Source: Sphingomonas sp. Leaf32 (GTDB lineage Bacteria > Pseudomonadota > Alphaproteobacteria > Sphingomonadales > Sphingomonadaceae). From it: a stretch of 64,000 nt of DNA. A program made the position numbers and the translations under genes. Below, in pieces: positions 55,629 through 63,372 of this stretch (its first letter is position 1; each line of letters begins with the position of its first letter). The notes beneath the pieces were generated by a model. That model ran no database searches. It had not been told where the DNA came from and worked only from the letters and a program-made list of their open reading frames with translations. The stretch is from NCBI RefSeq assembly GCF_001421765.1, contig NZ_LMLA01000001.1, positions 605,199 through 669,198 on the forward strand. Direction: 5' to 3'.

Positions 55629-56360
55629 ATGGATGCCGACAGCCCGGTACTGACGATCGAACTGGATGGGTGGGAAGGGCCGCTCGACCTGTTGCTGGCG
55701 CTGGCCCGGACGCAGAAGGTCGATCTGCGCGGCATCTCGATCCTCGCGCTGGTCGAGCAATATCTGCGCTGGATCGATCGGGCGGCCGCGTTGCGGCTCG
55801 AACTGGCCGCCGACTGGCTGGTGATGGCGGCGTGGCTCGCCTATCTCAAATCGGCCCTGCTGCTGCCGCGCGAACCCGAAATGGACCCCGATCCGGAGGA
55901 ACTGGCGCTGCGCCTGCAACTGCGGCTCGAACGGCTCGACGCGATGCGCGAAGCGGGTGCCCGGTTGATGGCGCGCGACCGGATCGGGCGCGATGTGTTC
56001 CTGCGGGGCGATCCGGAGGGGCTGAACATCGTGCGCAAGGCACGCTGGGATGCCGGGCTGTACGATGTGATCGAGGCCTATGGCCGGATCAGCGCGCGCA
56101 CCCGTCCGGTGCTGCACGTCGTCGCCACGCGGCCGGTGATGACGCTGGAGGTCGCGATCGAACGGGTCGAGACGATGCTCGGCACCCGCATCGACTGGAC
56201 ATCGATCGCCACGTTCCTGCCGGAACAGGCGGAGGAGCGCTATCGCCGCTCGGCACTCGCCTCGACCTTTCTTGCGACGCTCGAACTGGCGCGACAGGGG
56301 CGCTTGGCGATCCGGCAGGACGCGCCGTTCGGGCCGATCGACGTGCGGCGCATCGCATGA
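55629..56360 (+). CDS. scpA: segregation and condensation protein A
   Basis: A 243-residue kleisin subunit of the bacterial SMC condensin. The N-terminal part LTIELDGWEGPLDLLLALAR and VDLRGISILALVEQYLRWID is the SMC-binding helical region; the C-terminal winged helix contains TFLATLELARQGRLAIRQDA. It is directly coupled to scpB (overlap ATGA). Together with Smc (elsewhere) it compacts and segregates chromosomes. Confidence 0.94.
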   Translation: MDADSPVLTIELDGWEGPLDLLLALARTQKVDLRGISILALVEQYLRWIDRAAALRLELAADWLVMAAWLAYLKSALLLPREPEMDPDPEELALRLQLRLERLDAMREAGARLMARDRIGRDVFLRGDPEGLNIVRKARWDAGLYDVIEAYGRISARTRPVLHVVATRPVMTLEVAIERVETMLGTRIDWTSIATFLPEQAEERYRRSALASTFLATLELARQGRLAIRQDAPFGPIDVRRIA

Positions 56361-56923
56361 CCGACCCGTTCGTCCGCGCGGTGGAGGCGGTGCTGTTCGC
56401 CAGCGAGACGCCGCTGACCGCCGCGATGATCGCGGCGTATGTCGGGGACGGCGACGTCCGCGCTGCGCTTGCCACGATCGAGGCGAACCATGCCGGACGC
56501 GGCTTCGGCCTCGTGCGGCGCGGCGAGCATTGGCATTTCGAGACCGCGCCGGACCTCGCCCATTTCCTCCGCCGGGACCGCGACGAATCGCGCCGCCTGT
56601 CGCGTGCCGCGATCGAGACGCTGGCGATCATCGCCTATCACGAGCCGGCGACCCGTGCGGACATCGAATCGATCCGCGGCGTCCAGATATCGAAGGGAAC
56701 GATCGACGTGCTGCTGGCGGCGGGTTGGGTCCGCCCGGCGGGACGGCGCGAGGTGCCGGGGCGTCCGCTGACGTACGCTACCACCCAGGCGTTTCTCGAT
56801 CATTTCGGGTTGAATAGTCGCCGCGACCTGCCAGGAATCGACGATCTGCGCGCTACCGGCCTGCTCGAACCAATCGACGATGCGTTTGCAAGCGTGCTGG
56901 AAAGCGGCGGCGATAGCGACTAA
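56357..56923 (+). CDS. scpB: segregation and condensation protein B
   Basis: A 188-residue ScpB with two winged-helix domains: RAVEAVLFASETPLTAAMIA at the N terminus and the highly conserved middle segment LSRAAIETLAIIAYHEPATR followed by ADIESIRGVQISKGTIDVLL. It dimerises and binds ScpA, regulating the Smc ATPase. It overlaps scpA and is followed by tatA after 37 bp, an order typical of alphaproteobacteria. Confidence 0.95.
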   Translation: MTDPFVRAVEAVLFASETPLTAAMIAAYVGDGDVRAALATIEANHAGRGFGLVRRGEHWHFETAPDLAHFLRRDRDESRRLSRAAIETLAIIAYHEPATRADIESIRGVQISKGTIDVLLAAGWVRPAGRREVPGRPLTYATTQAFLDHFGLNSRRDLPGIDDLRATGLLEPIDDAFASVLESGGDSD

Positions 56924-56960
56924 GTGAACCCCACGATCTGTTTCGCTTGGAGTGTGGACG

Positions 56961-57242
56961 ATGGGTGGTCTTAGCATTTGGCACTGGCTTATCGTCGGCG
57001 TCGCCATTCTGCTGCTGTTTGGCAAGGGTCGGTTTTCCGACATGATGGGTGACGTTGCCAAGGGGCTGAAGAGCTTCAAGAAGGGCATGGCCGAGGACGA
57101 CGAGGTGCCGCCGCCGGCACGTCCGCGTGAACGGCTGGAGCAGCGTCCGCTCGATACCGGTTACGATCACGATCTCGCCCCGCGCGATCCGGTGCACCGC
57201 GACCCCGTTCGCGATGCCGACCGCCCACACGGCGACCGCTGA
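56961..57242 (+). CDS. tatA: Sec-independent protein translocase subunit TatA
   Basis: A 93-residue TatA: the N-terminal membrane helix [18 protein letters not shown], the hinge [11 protein letters not shown], an amphipathic helix ([15 protein letters not shown]), then a charged Pro/Arg/Asp-rich tail. ATG 56961 is chosen because TTGGAG lies 8 bp upstream. TatA oligomers form the passage for folded proteins; the DUF1501 protein in this window is a likely substrate. Confidence 0.95.
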   Translation: MGGLSIWHWLIVGVAILLLFGKGRFSDMMGDVAKGLKSFKKGMAEDDEVPPPARPRERLEQRPLDTGYDHDLAPRDPVHRDPVRDADRPHGDR

Positions 57243-57289
57243 TCTTTCTGTTCCCGGCGAGCTTCGTACCCGCCTGACCCCGAGCGCCG

Positions 57290-57733
57290 ATGTTCGATAT
57301 CGCTCCCACCGAATTGATGGTCGTCGCGCTGGTCGCGCTGGTCGTCATCGGTCCCAAGGATCTGCCAAAAGCCATGCGCATCGTCGGCCTGTGGGTCGGC
57401 AAGGCGCGTGGCGTGGCGCGTCAGTTCCGCTCCGGTTTCGACACGATGGTGCGCGAGGCCGAGTTGGCGGAGATGGAAAAGAAGTGGGCGGAGGAAAACG
57501 CCCGGATCATGCGCGAGCATCCGACCGATGCGCCGGGCGCGGTACATCCGGCCGACGCGCCTTCGCCGCCGCCGCCCGTGCATGATCCGGCGCCGGTTCC
57601 GCCGGCGGATCAACCTTTGGCGGTATCGGTTCCACCGGAGGATGATCCCGCGCCGGTAATGGTCGAACGTCCGGAACTGCGTGAAGCATCCGGCGACCAT
57701 CCCCCCGCCGCCGATGGCAAGGCACCGTCATGA
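57290..57733 (+). CDS. tatB: Sec-independent protein translocase subunit TatB
   Basis: A 147-residue TatB: MFDIAPTELMVVALVALVVI with the TatB-specific N-terminal acidic residue and Glu in the helix, GPKDLPKAMRIVGLWVGKAR, a long amphipathic helix, then a Pro/Ala/Asp-rich cytoplasmic tail. With TatC it forms the receptor for twin-arginine signal peptides. It overlaps tatC by 4 bp. Confidence 0.95.
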   Translation: MFDIAPTELMVVALVALVVIGPKDLPKAMRIVGLWVGKARGVARQFRSGFDTMVREAELAEMEKKWAEENARIMREHPTDAPGAVHPADAPSPPPPVHDPAPVPPADQPLAVSVPPEDDPAPVMVERPELREASGDHPPAADGKAPS

Positions 57734-58518
57734 ACGAAATCGACGATAGCCAAGCCCCGCTGCTCGATCACCTGATCGAACTGCGCCGCCGCCTGCTCTT
57801 TTCCGCCGTCGCGGTCGCCGCCTGTTTTGCGGTGTGCTTCTATTTCTCGCACCAGATCCTGACGTTCCTCGTCAAGCCACTGCTGGCGGCGGGGCAGAAG
57901 AAGCTGATCTTCACGCAGATTTTCGAGGCGTTCTTCGTCCAGATCAAGGTCGCGTTCTTCGCGGCGATGATGCTGTCCTTTCCGGTGATCGCCAACCAGC
58001 TGTGGCAGTTCGTCGCGCCGGGGCTGTATCGCAACGAAAAGCGTGCGTTGTTCCCCTTCCTGCTGGCGACGCCGGTATTGTTCATCGCTGGCGCCGCGCT
58101 GGCCTATTACGTCACCATCCCGGTCGCGCTGCACTTCCTGCTTGGCTATCAGGGCAATCTGGGCGGCGTGCAGCAGGAGGCGCTGCCGTCGGTCGAGGCG
58201 TATCTGTCGTTCGTGATGCAGTTCCTGTTCGCGTTCGGCCTGGCGTTCTTGTTGCCGGTGCTGCTGATGCTGCTGGAACTGGCCGGTATCGTTACGCGCA
58301 AGCAGTTGGTCGGCGCGCGGCGGTACGCCATCGTCGGCGCCTTCGCGATCGCGGCGGTGGCCACGCCGCCCGACATCGGGTCACAGTTCCTGCTCGCGGT
58401 GCCATTGATCCTGCTCTACGAACTGGCGCTGATCGCCATCTGGTTCACGGAGAAGCGTCGCGCCAAGCGGGACCCGGCGGCTGCCGACGCCGAGGAAACG
58501 GAACGCGAGGCCACCTGA
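57730..58518 (+). CDS. tatC: Sec-independent protein translocase subunit TatC
   Basis: A 262-residue six-helix inner-membrane protein. Marks: APLLDHLIELRRRLLFSAVA at the N terminus, FEAFFVQIKVAFFAAMMLSF, LWQFVAPGLYRNEKRALFPF, SVEAYLSFVMQFLFAFGLAF and ATPPDIGSQFLLAVPLILLY. It recognises the twin-arginine motif. It is the last gene of the scpAB-tatABC run; the next stretch holds repeat C. Confidence 0.97.
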   Translation: MNEIDDSQAPLLDHLIELRRRLLFSAVAVAACFAVCFYFSHQILTFLVKPLLAAGQKKLIFTQIFEAFFVQIKVAFFAAMMLSFPVIANQLWQFVAPGLYRNEKRALFPFLLATPVLFIAGAALAYYVTIPVALHFLLGYQGNLGGVQQEALPSVEAYLSFVMQFLFAFGLAFLLPVLLMLLELAGIVTRKQLVGARRYAIVGAFAIAAVATPPDIGSQFLLAVPLILLYELALIAIWFTEKRRAKRDPAAADAEETEREAT

Positions 58519-58569
58519 ACCGTCGCGAGCCATCCTATCCACCTGGCGCTGGGTCGGATCGACATCACC

Positions 58570-58693
58570 GGACTCTGAATCACCCCGGACGTGTTCGGGT
58601 TCCACGGTGCCGCAATCGGTACGGCATCAGCTTCTATTGACCGCGATTGCGGCTCGGTGGACCCCGGTACACGTCCGGGGTGATTCAGAGTCC
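58570..58693. repeat. REPIN-like palindromic element, copy C (inverted core)
   Basis: A perfect 24-bp inverted repeat: GGACTCTGAATCACCCCGGA+CGTG at 58570-58593 and its reverse complement at 58670-58693. The enclosed core, read on the minus strand (CGAGCCGCAATCGCGGTCAA...), matches the core of copy A read on the plus strand, while the right-hand flank (58694-58741, GGAGGCGGCGATCAGGAACG...) matches copy A in the plus orientation. It fills most of the gene-free stretch 58519-58744. Confidence 0.87.
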
Positions 58694-58744
58694 GGAGGCG
58701 GCGATCAGGAACGACATCGCGCGTAGCCGATGTCGATCGGCAGC

Positions 58745-58779
58745 AAAAAAGGGCGGCGCGGACATGGTCCGGGCCGCCC
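58745..58779 (-). terminator. rho-independent terminator of entericidin-like gene
   Basis: GGGCGGCGCGGAC (58751-58763) and GTCCGGGCCGCCC (58767-58779) form a 13-bp stem with one mismatch. Six A at 58745-58750 give a U-run on the minus-strand transcript. It lies 30 bp after the stop of the small lipoprotein gene. Confidence 0.88.
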
Positions 58780-58809
58780 TCTTCGTTACCGCGTAATCCG
58801 CGAGCGCGG

Positions 58810-58944
58810 TTACTTGGTGTCCTTCGCGGCGCCCGCGACGGCATTGCCAGCCGACGACACGTCCTTGCCGACGCCTTCGACGGTATTGCAGGCGCTGACG
58901 GCAAGGGCACCGGCAACCACGGCGAGGCTCAGAATCTTACGCAT
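58810..58944 (-). CDS. entericidin-like small lipoprotein
   Basis: A 44-residue entericidin A/B-type lipoprotein. The sequence begins MRKILSLAVVAGALAVSAC with a lipobox (VSAC, lipidated Cys19). The mature part is NTVEGVGKDVSSAGNAVAGA then AKDTK, the common entericidin pattern (NTxxGxGxDxxxxGxxxxxA). ATG 58944 is chosen because GGAG lies 6 bp upstream; an ATG two codons earlier touches the RBS. It has its own terminator. In E. coli entericidins are a toxin/antidote pair; single copies in alphaproteobacteria have no settled role. Confidence 0.9.
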   Translation of the reverse strand: MRKILSLAVVAGALAVSACNTVEGVGKDVSSAGNAVAGAAKDTK

Positions 58945-59036
58945 GTTCATCTCCGGTTTTCGCGAGCATTGCCCGCTTGCGAGAACAGGAATGTCTGACG
59001 AAAATATTCGTTCCGGTACGACAATGGGATGGCCAC

Positions 59037-59076
59037 CAAAAAAGCGACCCGCCGGTTTGAAACCGACGGGTCGCTT
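59037..59076 (-). terminator. strong hairpin, minus-strand terminator-like
   Basis: AAGCGACCCGCCGGTTT (59042-59058) and AAACCGACGGGTCGCTT (59060-59076) form a 17-bp stem with one mismatch. A-run 59038-59043 gives a U-run on the minus strand. It would end a minus-strand transcript coming from the gene at 59253-59924 or from an unannotated RNA in 59077-59250. Confidence 0.75.
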
Positions 59077-59093
59077 AGTTGAAACCAGTATAT

Positions 59094-59148
59094 GGGCCCG
59101 GTGGCACTACCGGGGGGGGGGGAGGGTTTGCACCGACCGGGCCCTTTT
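59094..59148. other. structured non-coding segment with 11-G run
   Basis: GGGCCCGGT (59094-59102) and ACCGGGCCC (59136-59144) are perfect inverted repeats enclosing a G11 tract at 59112-59122; TTTT follows at 59145-59148. It does not match tRNA, tmRNA or the SRP RNA core. It could be a plus-strand terminator or part of a small RNA. Confidence 0.5.
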
Positions 59149-59252
59149 AGCGGATAGCGAGAGCGGGGGGGCATAAGATCGCTATCCGAAGGTGATAACG
59201 GCAAGCGCTATCCATGGTTCCCGCCCCGCCCGTCTTTTTTTGCAACGAAATG

Positions 59253-59924
59253 TCAGCTCGGGAACGCCCCGCACCGCTTGGTCTGCCACAGTCCCTTGCG
59301 CCAGCATTTCGGGTTTTCGAACTGATACAGCCGGGCCGGGCGCATATAGGGAATCTGGCGCGTGAACTGCTGTTCGCCATACGCCACCAGCGAGTTGCGC
59401 AGCTTGCGCATCCGCAGCTCGGCAAACTCGCCCAGATAGCCGCGCGGCACGAACAGCGCTTCCTGCCCGATTTCATTCGCCGCCTGGCAGAAGCCAAGCT
59501 GGGCCGACACCGTCGAGAAGCTGGAATAGACGCGCGTGCCGAACTGGTCGAGCGCGGTCTGGCCGGCCTTCAGCGACCCGGTCGTCCGGTCGAAATATTT
59601 GTCGAGCGCGGCATAGCTCTGCTTCAACTCATCGGCATGGTTGAACAGCATGGCATTGTAGTTGTTGAGCGTCAGCATCGTCGGTTCGAACTGACATTGC
59701 AGCGCCGCGACGTTGAGCGCCGAGCGCAGGTTCCACAGCACGGCGGCGCGCAGTTCGGCCGGGGTCGCACCCGGCAGTGCCTGCGTCGTGATACCCGGTT
59801 CCTCCCCGGTTACGCGCGGTCCGTTCATGTCATAGGGTTTGAAGAAAAATTGGGCCGACGCGGGGGATGCCGCGACGGTCAGGGCGGCGGCAGCGGCCAG
59901 GACCAGGGTACGCACTACGCTCAT
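59253..59924 (-). CDS. exported protein, unknown
   Basis: A 223-residue protein with a signal peptide (MSVVRTLVLAAAAALTVAAS then PASAQ) and a mostly helical mature part that I do not recognise. It has four cysteines in the mature part (in LQCQF, LGFCQA, NPKCWRK, KRCGAF), which could form two disulfides in the periplasm. RBS GGAAGAG precedes ATG 59924. A TTAACCAT motif (CtrA-like half site) lies about 45-52 bp upstream (59969-59976). Probably monocistronic. Confidence 0.75.
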   Translation of the reverse strand: MSVVRTLVLAAAAALTVAASPASAQFFFKPYDMNGPRVTGEEPGITTQALPGATPAELRAAVLWNLRSALNVAALQCQFEPTMLTLNNYNAMLFNHADELKQSYAALDKYFDRTTGSLKAGQTALDQFGTRVYSSFSTVSAQLGFCQAANEIGQEALFVPRGYLGEFAELRMRKLRNSLVAYGEQQFTRQIPYMRPARLYQFENPKCWRKGLWQTKRCGAFPS

Positions 59925-60072
59925 CTCTTCCTTTCACGGCGCGGGCATCGGCGCCAGGGCAGGCAGCGATGGTTAAGGCGTTTTTCGTGACGACCCAAGC
60001 CCCAACTTGCATCATGTCGCCACGTTTCGCCGCACAGGGGCGTAACGATCCGTGCGAAGGGGGCCGCAAACG

Positions 60073-60102
60073 AAAAGGGCCGCCCGGTCGCCCGGACGGC
60101 CC
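60073..60102 (-). terminator. rho-independent terminator of Met-rich lipoprotein gene
   Basis: The stem AGGGCCGCCCGG / CCCGGACGGCCCT around 60076-60102 (one mismatch, short loop) with AAAA at 60073-60076 gives a U-run on the minus strand. It lies 27 bp after the stop at 60130. Confidence 0.85.
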
Positions 60103-60129
60103 TTCGCCAGAATAGCCGAAAACGGCTGA

Positions 60130-60399
60130 TTACATGGCGTTGGTCATGCCGGCTTCGTTCGACATCATGGTGTCGTTCGACATCATGCTGTCGTTCGACA
60201 TCATCATGGTGTCGTTGCCCATGGCGCCGTCGACGGCGGTCATGTTGTCCGACATCGTGCCGTCCATCATGTCGGTCGAGTTCAGGTCGGTGATGGTCGC
60301 GTTGTCGGCAGTGGTTTCGGTCTTGCCACCGCAAGCCGACAGCGCCAGCGCCGCGCCGGCGATGATCGAACCGGTCAGAATCTTCGAGAATGCACGCAT
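60130..60399 (-). CDS. methionine/asparagine-rich small lipoprotein
   Basis: An 89-residue lipoprotein: MRAFSKILTGSIIAGAALAL followed by lipobox LSAC (Cys23). The mature part is low-complexity and acidic with repeated motifs such as NDTMMMSNDSMMSNDTMMSN; about a quarter of it is Met. DNA shows a tandem 18-bp repeat at 60155-60211. RBS AGGGAG precedes the ATG. Clusters of Met with Asp/Asn occur in periplasmic Cu/Ag-binding proteins, so metal binding or oxidant scavenging is possible but unproven. Confidence 0.8.
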   Translation of the reverse strand: MRAFSKILTGSIIAGAALALSACGGKTETTADNATITDLNSTDMMDGTMSDNMTAVDGAMGNDTMMMSNDSMMSNDTMMSNEAGMTNAM

Positions 60400-60487
60400 G
60401 GTAAGCTCCCTAAGCTATGGATAGGCGGCGTTTCTTTGCCGTTAATACCCAATCCGCGCTGGACATTAGTCGAAGGGGTGCTTCCCC

Positions 60488-61180
60488 TCAAGCCTCTTTC
60501 GCAGGAGGGTACAGCCCGTCCAGAAAGGCCGGCAGGCCGGCGGCGAGCGCTTCGTCGAACATCGCGGGGTCGACCGATTTCCCCAGCGCTGCGGCGCTAG
60601 TCACGGGAAACTCGGCGATCCCACACGGTACGATGCCCCCGAAATGTGACAAATCTGGGGCCAGATTCACCGAAAAGCCGTGCAATGTCGCCCAGCGGCG
60701 GACGCGGACGCCGATCGCGCCGATCTTTGCCTCTGCGCCGCCGTCCGCCGTCCAGATGCCGATCCGGTCGGGCACGGCATAGGCGTGAATGTCGAAGGTC
60801 GCCAGCGCACCGATCACCCACGCCTCGACCGCATGGACGAAGCGGCGGACGTCGCGCCCGCGCCGGGTAAGGTCAAGCATCAGATAGCCGATGCGCTGCC
60901 CCGGCCCGTGATAGGTGTAGCGTCCGCCACGCCCGGCGGCATGGACCGGAAAGCGTGGGTCGAGCAGTTCGGCCGGGTCGGCGCTGGTACCCGCGGTATA
61001 GAGCGGCGGGTGTTCCAGCAGCCAGATCATCTCGTTCGCCTTGCCATCAGCGACGGCGGTGGCACGTGCTTCCATCGTCGCCAGCGCCTGGGCGTAGTCG
61101 ATCTGTCCGGTTTCGGGGCGCCATTCGATCTGCTGCGCGATCGCGATGGGCGGGGCAATGGGATCAGGGGCCATTTTCAT
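60488..61180 (-). CDS. lipB: lipoyl(octanoyl) transferase LipB
   Basis: A 230-residue octanoyltransferase moving octanoyl groups from acyl carrier protein to lipoate-dependent enzymes. The signature [12 protein letters not shown] is at 84-95; Lys152 ([10 protein letters not shown]) and catalytic Cys186 (FGGIVPCGI) are present. The start at 61180 gives a slightly long N terminus; the codon two positions in (ATG) is an alternative. It is divergent from the membrane protein pair. Confidence 0.95.
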   Translation of the reverse strand: MKMAPDPIAPPIAIAQQIEWRPETGQIDYAQALATMEARATAVADGKANEMIWLLEHPPLYTAGTSADPAELLDPRFPVHAAGRGGRYTYHGPGQRIGYLMLDLTRRGRDVRRFVHAVEAWVIGALATFDIHAYAVPDRIGIWTADGGAEAKIGAIGVRVRRWATLHGFSVNLAPDLSHFGGIVPCGIAEFPVTSAAALGKSVDPAMFDEALAAGLPAFLDGLYPPAKEA

Positions 61181-61234
61181 TCAGGGTCAGGATGGGTACA
61201 GCGTCCATCGGATAAAAGGGGAGCAAGTGCAACG

Positions 61235-62071
61235 ATGGCAAAGATCGGGACGATCTGGGACCGCGCCGTGGATTTCGTGCGCGACCATCTGGGCGAGGTG
61301 ATGCCGGTGCTGCTGGTGACGCAGTTCGCGGTACCGGCGGTCAGCGGCAGCCTGAACGGGCTGCGTGCGGAGGCCAGTGGCGGAACGGCGGCGGCATTGG
61401 GCCTGTTGTCGGCCCTCGTCGCGCTGGTCTCGCTGTGGGGCGCGCTCTACCTGATCGCCTTTGCCGCGCAACCTGACGGACAGGAACAGAAGCGTGTCGC
61501 CTTGTCGTTGGCCAAGACGCGCTTCCTGCCGATGATCGGCATCAGCATCGTCATGATCGTGATCCTGACCATTCTGGCGGTTCCCGGCATCATCCTGGCG
61601 GTCGCCAGCGGGTTCGATTTTACCTCGGTGATGAACGGCGTCCCGCCACAGCCGGCGGAGTTCGCCAAGCTGGGGACGGCGCTGCTGTATTTCTTCGTGC
61701 TGGTGCTGGTCATCCTGTGGGCGTCGGCACGATTGCTGCCGATCAACGCCGTCGTCGCGATGGAGCGGCGCGGCGTGGGCGCGATCCGGCGCGCGTTCGA
61801 ACTGACGCGCGGCATGACGCTGAAGCTGATCGGCGTGCTGATCCTCTATGCCATCGTCGCCGGGGTCGCGGTGTCCGCCGCGCAGTTCGTGGTCGGCGGC
61901 ATCCTTGGCCTGTTGATCGGCAACAGCGGTGCGTTTTCGCCGACGATCATCGTGTCGTCGTTCGCGGTGGCGGCGGTCAGCGCGGCGCTGGCGCTGTACC
62001 AGAGCGCGTTCGTCGGCAAGTTGTACCGCGAGGTCGTCGGCCAGCAGGATGACGCGGCCGTCTTCGCATGA
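61235..62071 (+). CDS. polytopic membrane protein, unknown (paralogue 1)
   Basis: A 278-residue protein with about six membrane helices. It resembles the glycerophosphoryl-diester-phosphodiesterase membrane-domain type and YIP-like families: the segment AIRRAFELTRGMTLKLIGVL is typical of these membrane proteins. It shares this segment and general layout with the next gene (AIGRALDLTRGRVIQLLSLW), with which it overlaps by 4 bp. No catalytic motif is visible. ATG 61235 has GGGGAG upstream. Confidence 0.75.
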   Translation: MAKIGTIWDRAVDFVRDHLGEVMPVLLVTQFAVPAVSGSLNGLRAEASGGTAAALGLLSALVALVSLWGALYLIAFAAQPDGQEQKRVALSLAKTRFLPMIGISIVMIVILTILAVPGIILAVASGFDFTSVMNGVPPQPAEFAKLGTALLYFFVLVLVILWASARLLPINAVVAMERRGVGAIRRAFELTRGMTLKLIGVLILYAIVAGVAVSAAQFVVGGILGLLIGNSGAFSPTIIVSSFAVAAVSAALALYQSAFVGKLYREVVGQQDDAAVFA

Positions 62072-62802
62072 GGCTGAGTATCGCTGCGGCCTGTGCCGAG
62101 GCATCGCATATCTGGAAACGCGACCGCGACGTGATCGCCGCGGTCGGTGGCGTATTCTTCTTCCTGCCCAATCTGGCGCTGTCGCTGTTCATGCGTGCGA
62201 CCAGCGTGACGGTGGGCGGCGATACGCAGGACGATCAGGCGCTGCTGGCGTCGATGCAATCCTTCCTTGTCGACAATGCGCCGTTGCTGGCGTTCCAGAT
62301 GGTCGCCGAACTGGTCGGGGTCGCGGTGCTGCTGACGCTGTTGCTCGATCCGGCGCGGCCGACGGTCGGGGAAGCGCTGCGCATCGTCGCACGGCGGTTG
62401 CCGGTGCTGGTCGCCGTCACGATGCTCATCAACATCGCGCTGGTCTGTGGCATGGCCCTGTTCATCGTGCCGGGGCTGTATGTCATCGGACGGGCCGCGC
62501 TGGTGCTGCCGGTGCTGATCGGCGAGCCGGAGCGGCGCTTCGGCGATGCGATCGGCCGCGCGCTCGATCTGACGCGGGGGCGGGTGATCCAGCTCCTCTC
62601 GCTCTGGGCGCTGATCTTCATCGGCGCCTATTTCGTGCAGACGCTGTTGCAGGGCCTGGCGCGCGCCGCATCGTCGGGGGGCAGCAACCCGGTCACGTTG
62701 GGGATGGTGGCGGTCGCGACGTCGGCCGTGTCGATGGCGACCGCCATCGCCTATACGCTGGTGCGCGCCGCCATCTATCGCCGGCTCGCCAGCAACGGAT
62801 AA
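62068..62802 (+). CDS. polytopic membrane protein, unknown (paralogue 2)
   Basis: A 244-residue protein with about six membrane helices, paralogous to the upstream gene; the shared mark is AIGRALDLTRGRVIQLLSLW after a helix GMALFIVPGLYVIGRAALVL. It probably works with the first as a membrane pair; the role is unknown. ATG 62068 overlaps the upstream stop. Its 3' end overlaps the convergent acetyltransferase gene by 28 bp. Confidence 0.75.
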   Translation: MRLSIAAACAEASHIWKRDRDVIAAVGGVFFFLPNLALSLFMRATSVTVGGDTQDDQALLASMQSFLVDNAPLLAFQMVAELVGVAVLLTLLLDPARPTVGEALRIVARRLPVLVAVTMLINIALVCGMALFIVPGLYVIGRAALVLPVLIGEPERRFGDAIGRALDLTRGRVIQLLSLWALIFIGAYFVQTLLQGLARAASSGGSNPVTLGMVAVATSAVSMATAIAYTLVRAAIYRRLASNG

Positions 62803-63368
62803 TGGGCGCCGCAGTCGTCGGGCAGGACCCCGGCGACGCGCGGATCGGCAAAGGTTTCGATGGTGCGCTGATAGGGCACGAAGCCCGACCGGCGATAAAA
62901 GCCGAGCGCGCCGGGATGGTCGAGGGTGCAGGTATGCACCCACACCCGTCGCACATCCTTGCCCCACGCCATCGCCAGCGCGTGCGCCATCAGCCAGCGA
63001 CCATGGCCCTGACCGGCCAGTTCGGGGATCAGTCCGACATAGGATAGCTCGCATTCGTGTGCCGTGCGGAAATCGAGTTCGAGCATCCCGACCTCGATCC
63101 CCGCCCGGTCGACCACGGCCCAGATGCGGACGGCATCGTCCTCGAGGATCGCGGTCAGCCGGGCGTCGTCCATCACCAGCCGGGAAAACCATAGCCACGG
63201 CCCCCCGACGCGGCGGAACAGCGCGCGATACCGCTCGACGCCTGGCCGCTCCCAGCGGACCAGTCGCAGCGGCGACGGGGGCAGCGGGGCGGGGCGGGGC
63301 CGCTCCAGCATCTCCAGCGAGGTGACGATCGTCGCGACTTCACCGGGTTTGACCGGGATCAGCCCCAT
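62775..63368 (-). CDS. GNAT family N-acetyltransferase
   Basis: A 197-residue GNAT enzyme. The acetyl-CoA loop is in GLIPELAGQGHGRWLMAHAL (Q-x-x-G-x-G/A form QGHGR), followed by VRRVWVHTCTLDHPGALGFY and RRSGFVPYQRT, the usual motif B ending. The substrate is unknown. It is transcribed with hemF upstream (4 bp between them) and overlaps the convergent membrane gene at its 3' end. Confidence 0.88.
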   Translation of the reverse strand: MGLIPVKPGEVATIVTSLEMLERPRPAPLPPSPLRLVRWERPGVERYRALFRRVGGPWLWFSRLVMDDARLTAILEDDAVRIWAVVDRAGIEVGMLELDFRTAHECELSYVGLIPELAGQGHGRWLMAHALAMAWGKDVRRVWVHTCTLDHPGALGFYRRSGFVPYQRTIETFADPRVAGVLPDDCGAHYPLLASRR

Positions 63369-63372
63369 GCGA

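Noticed and set aside
59090-59160. tmRNA, SRP RNA or tRNA gene
   Set aside because: No tmRNA T-arm/CCA end, no SRP core (GGTCAGGTCCGGAAGG-like), no cloverleaf.
58945-59204. 85-codon minus-strand open frame over the structured segment
   Set aside because: It reads through two hairpins and the G-run, with no RBS; more likely non-coding.
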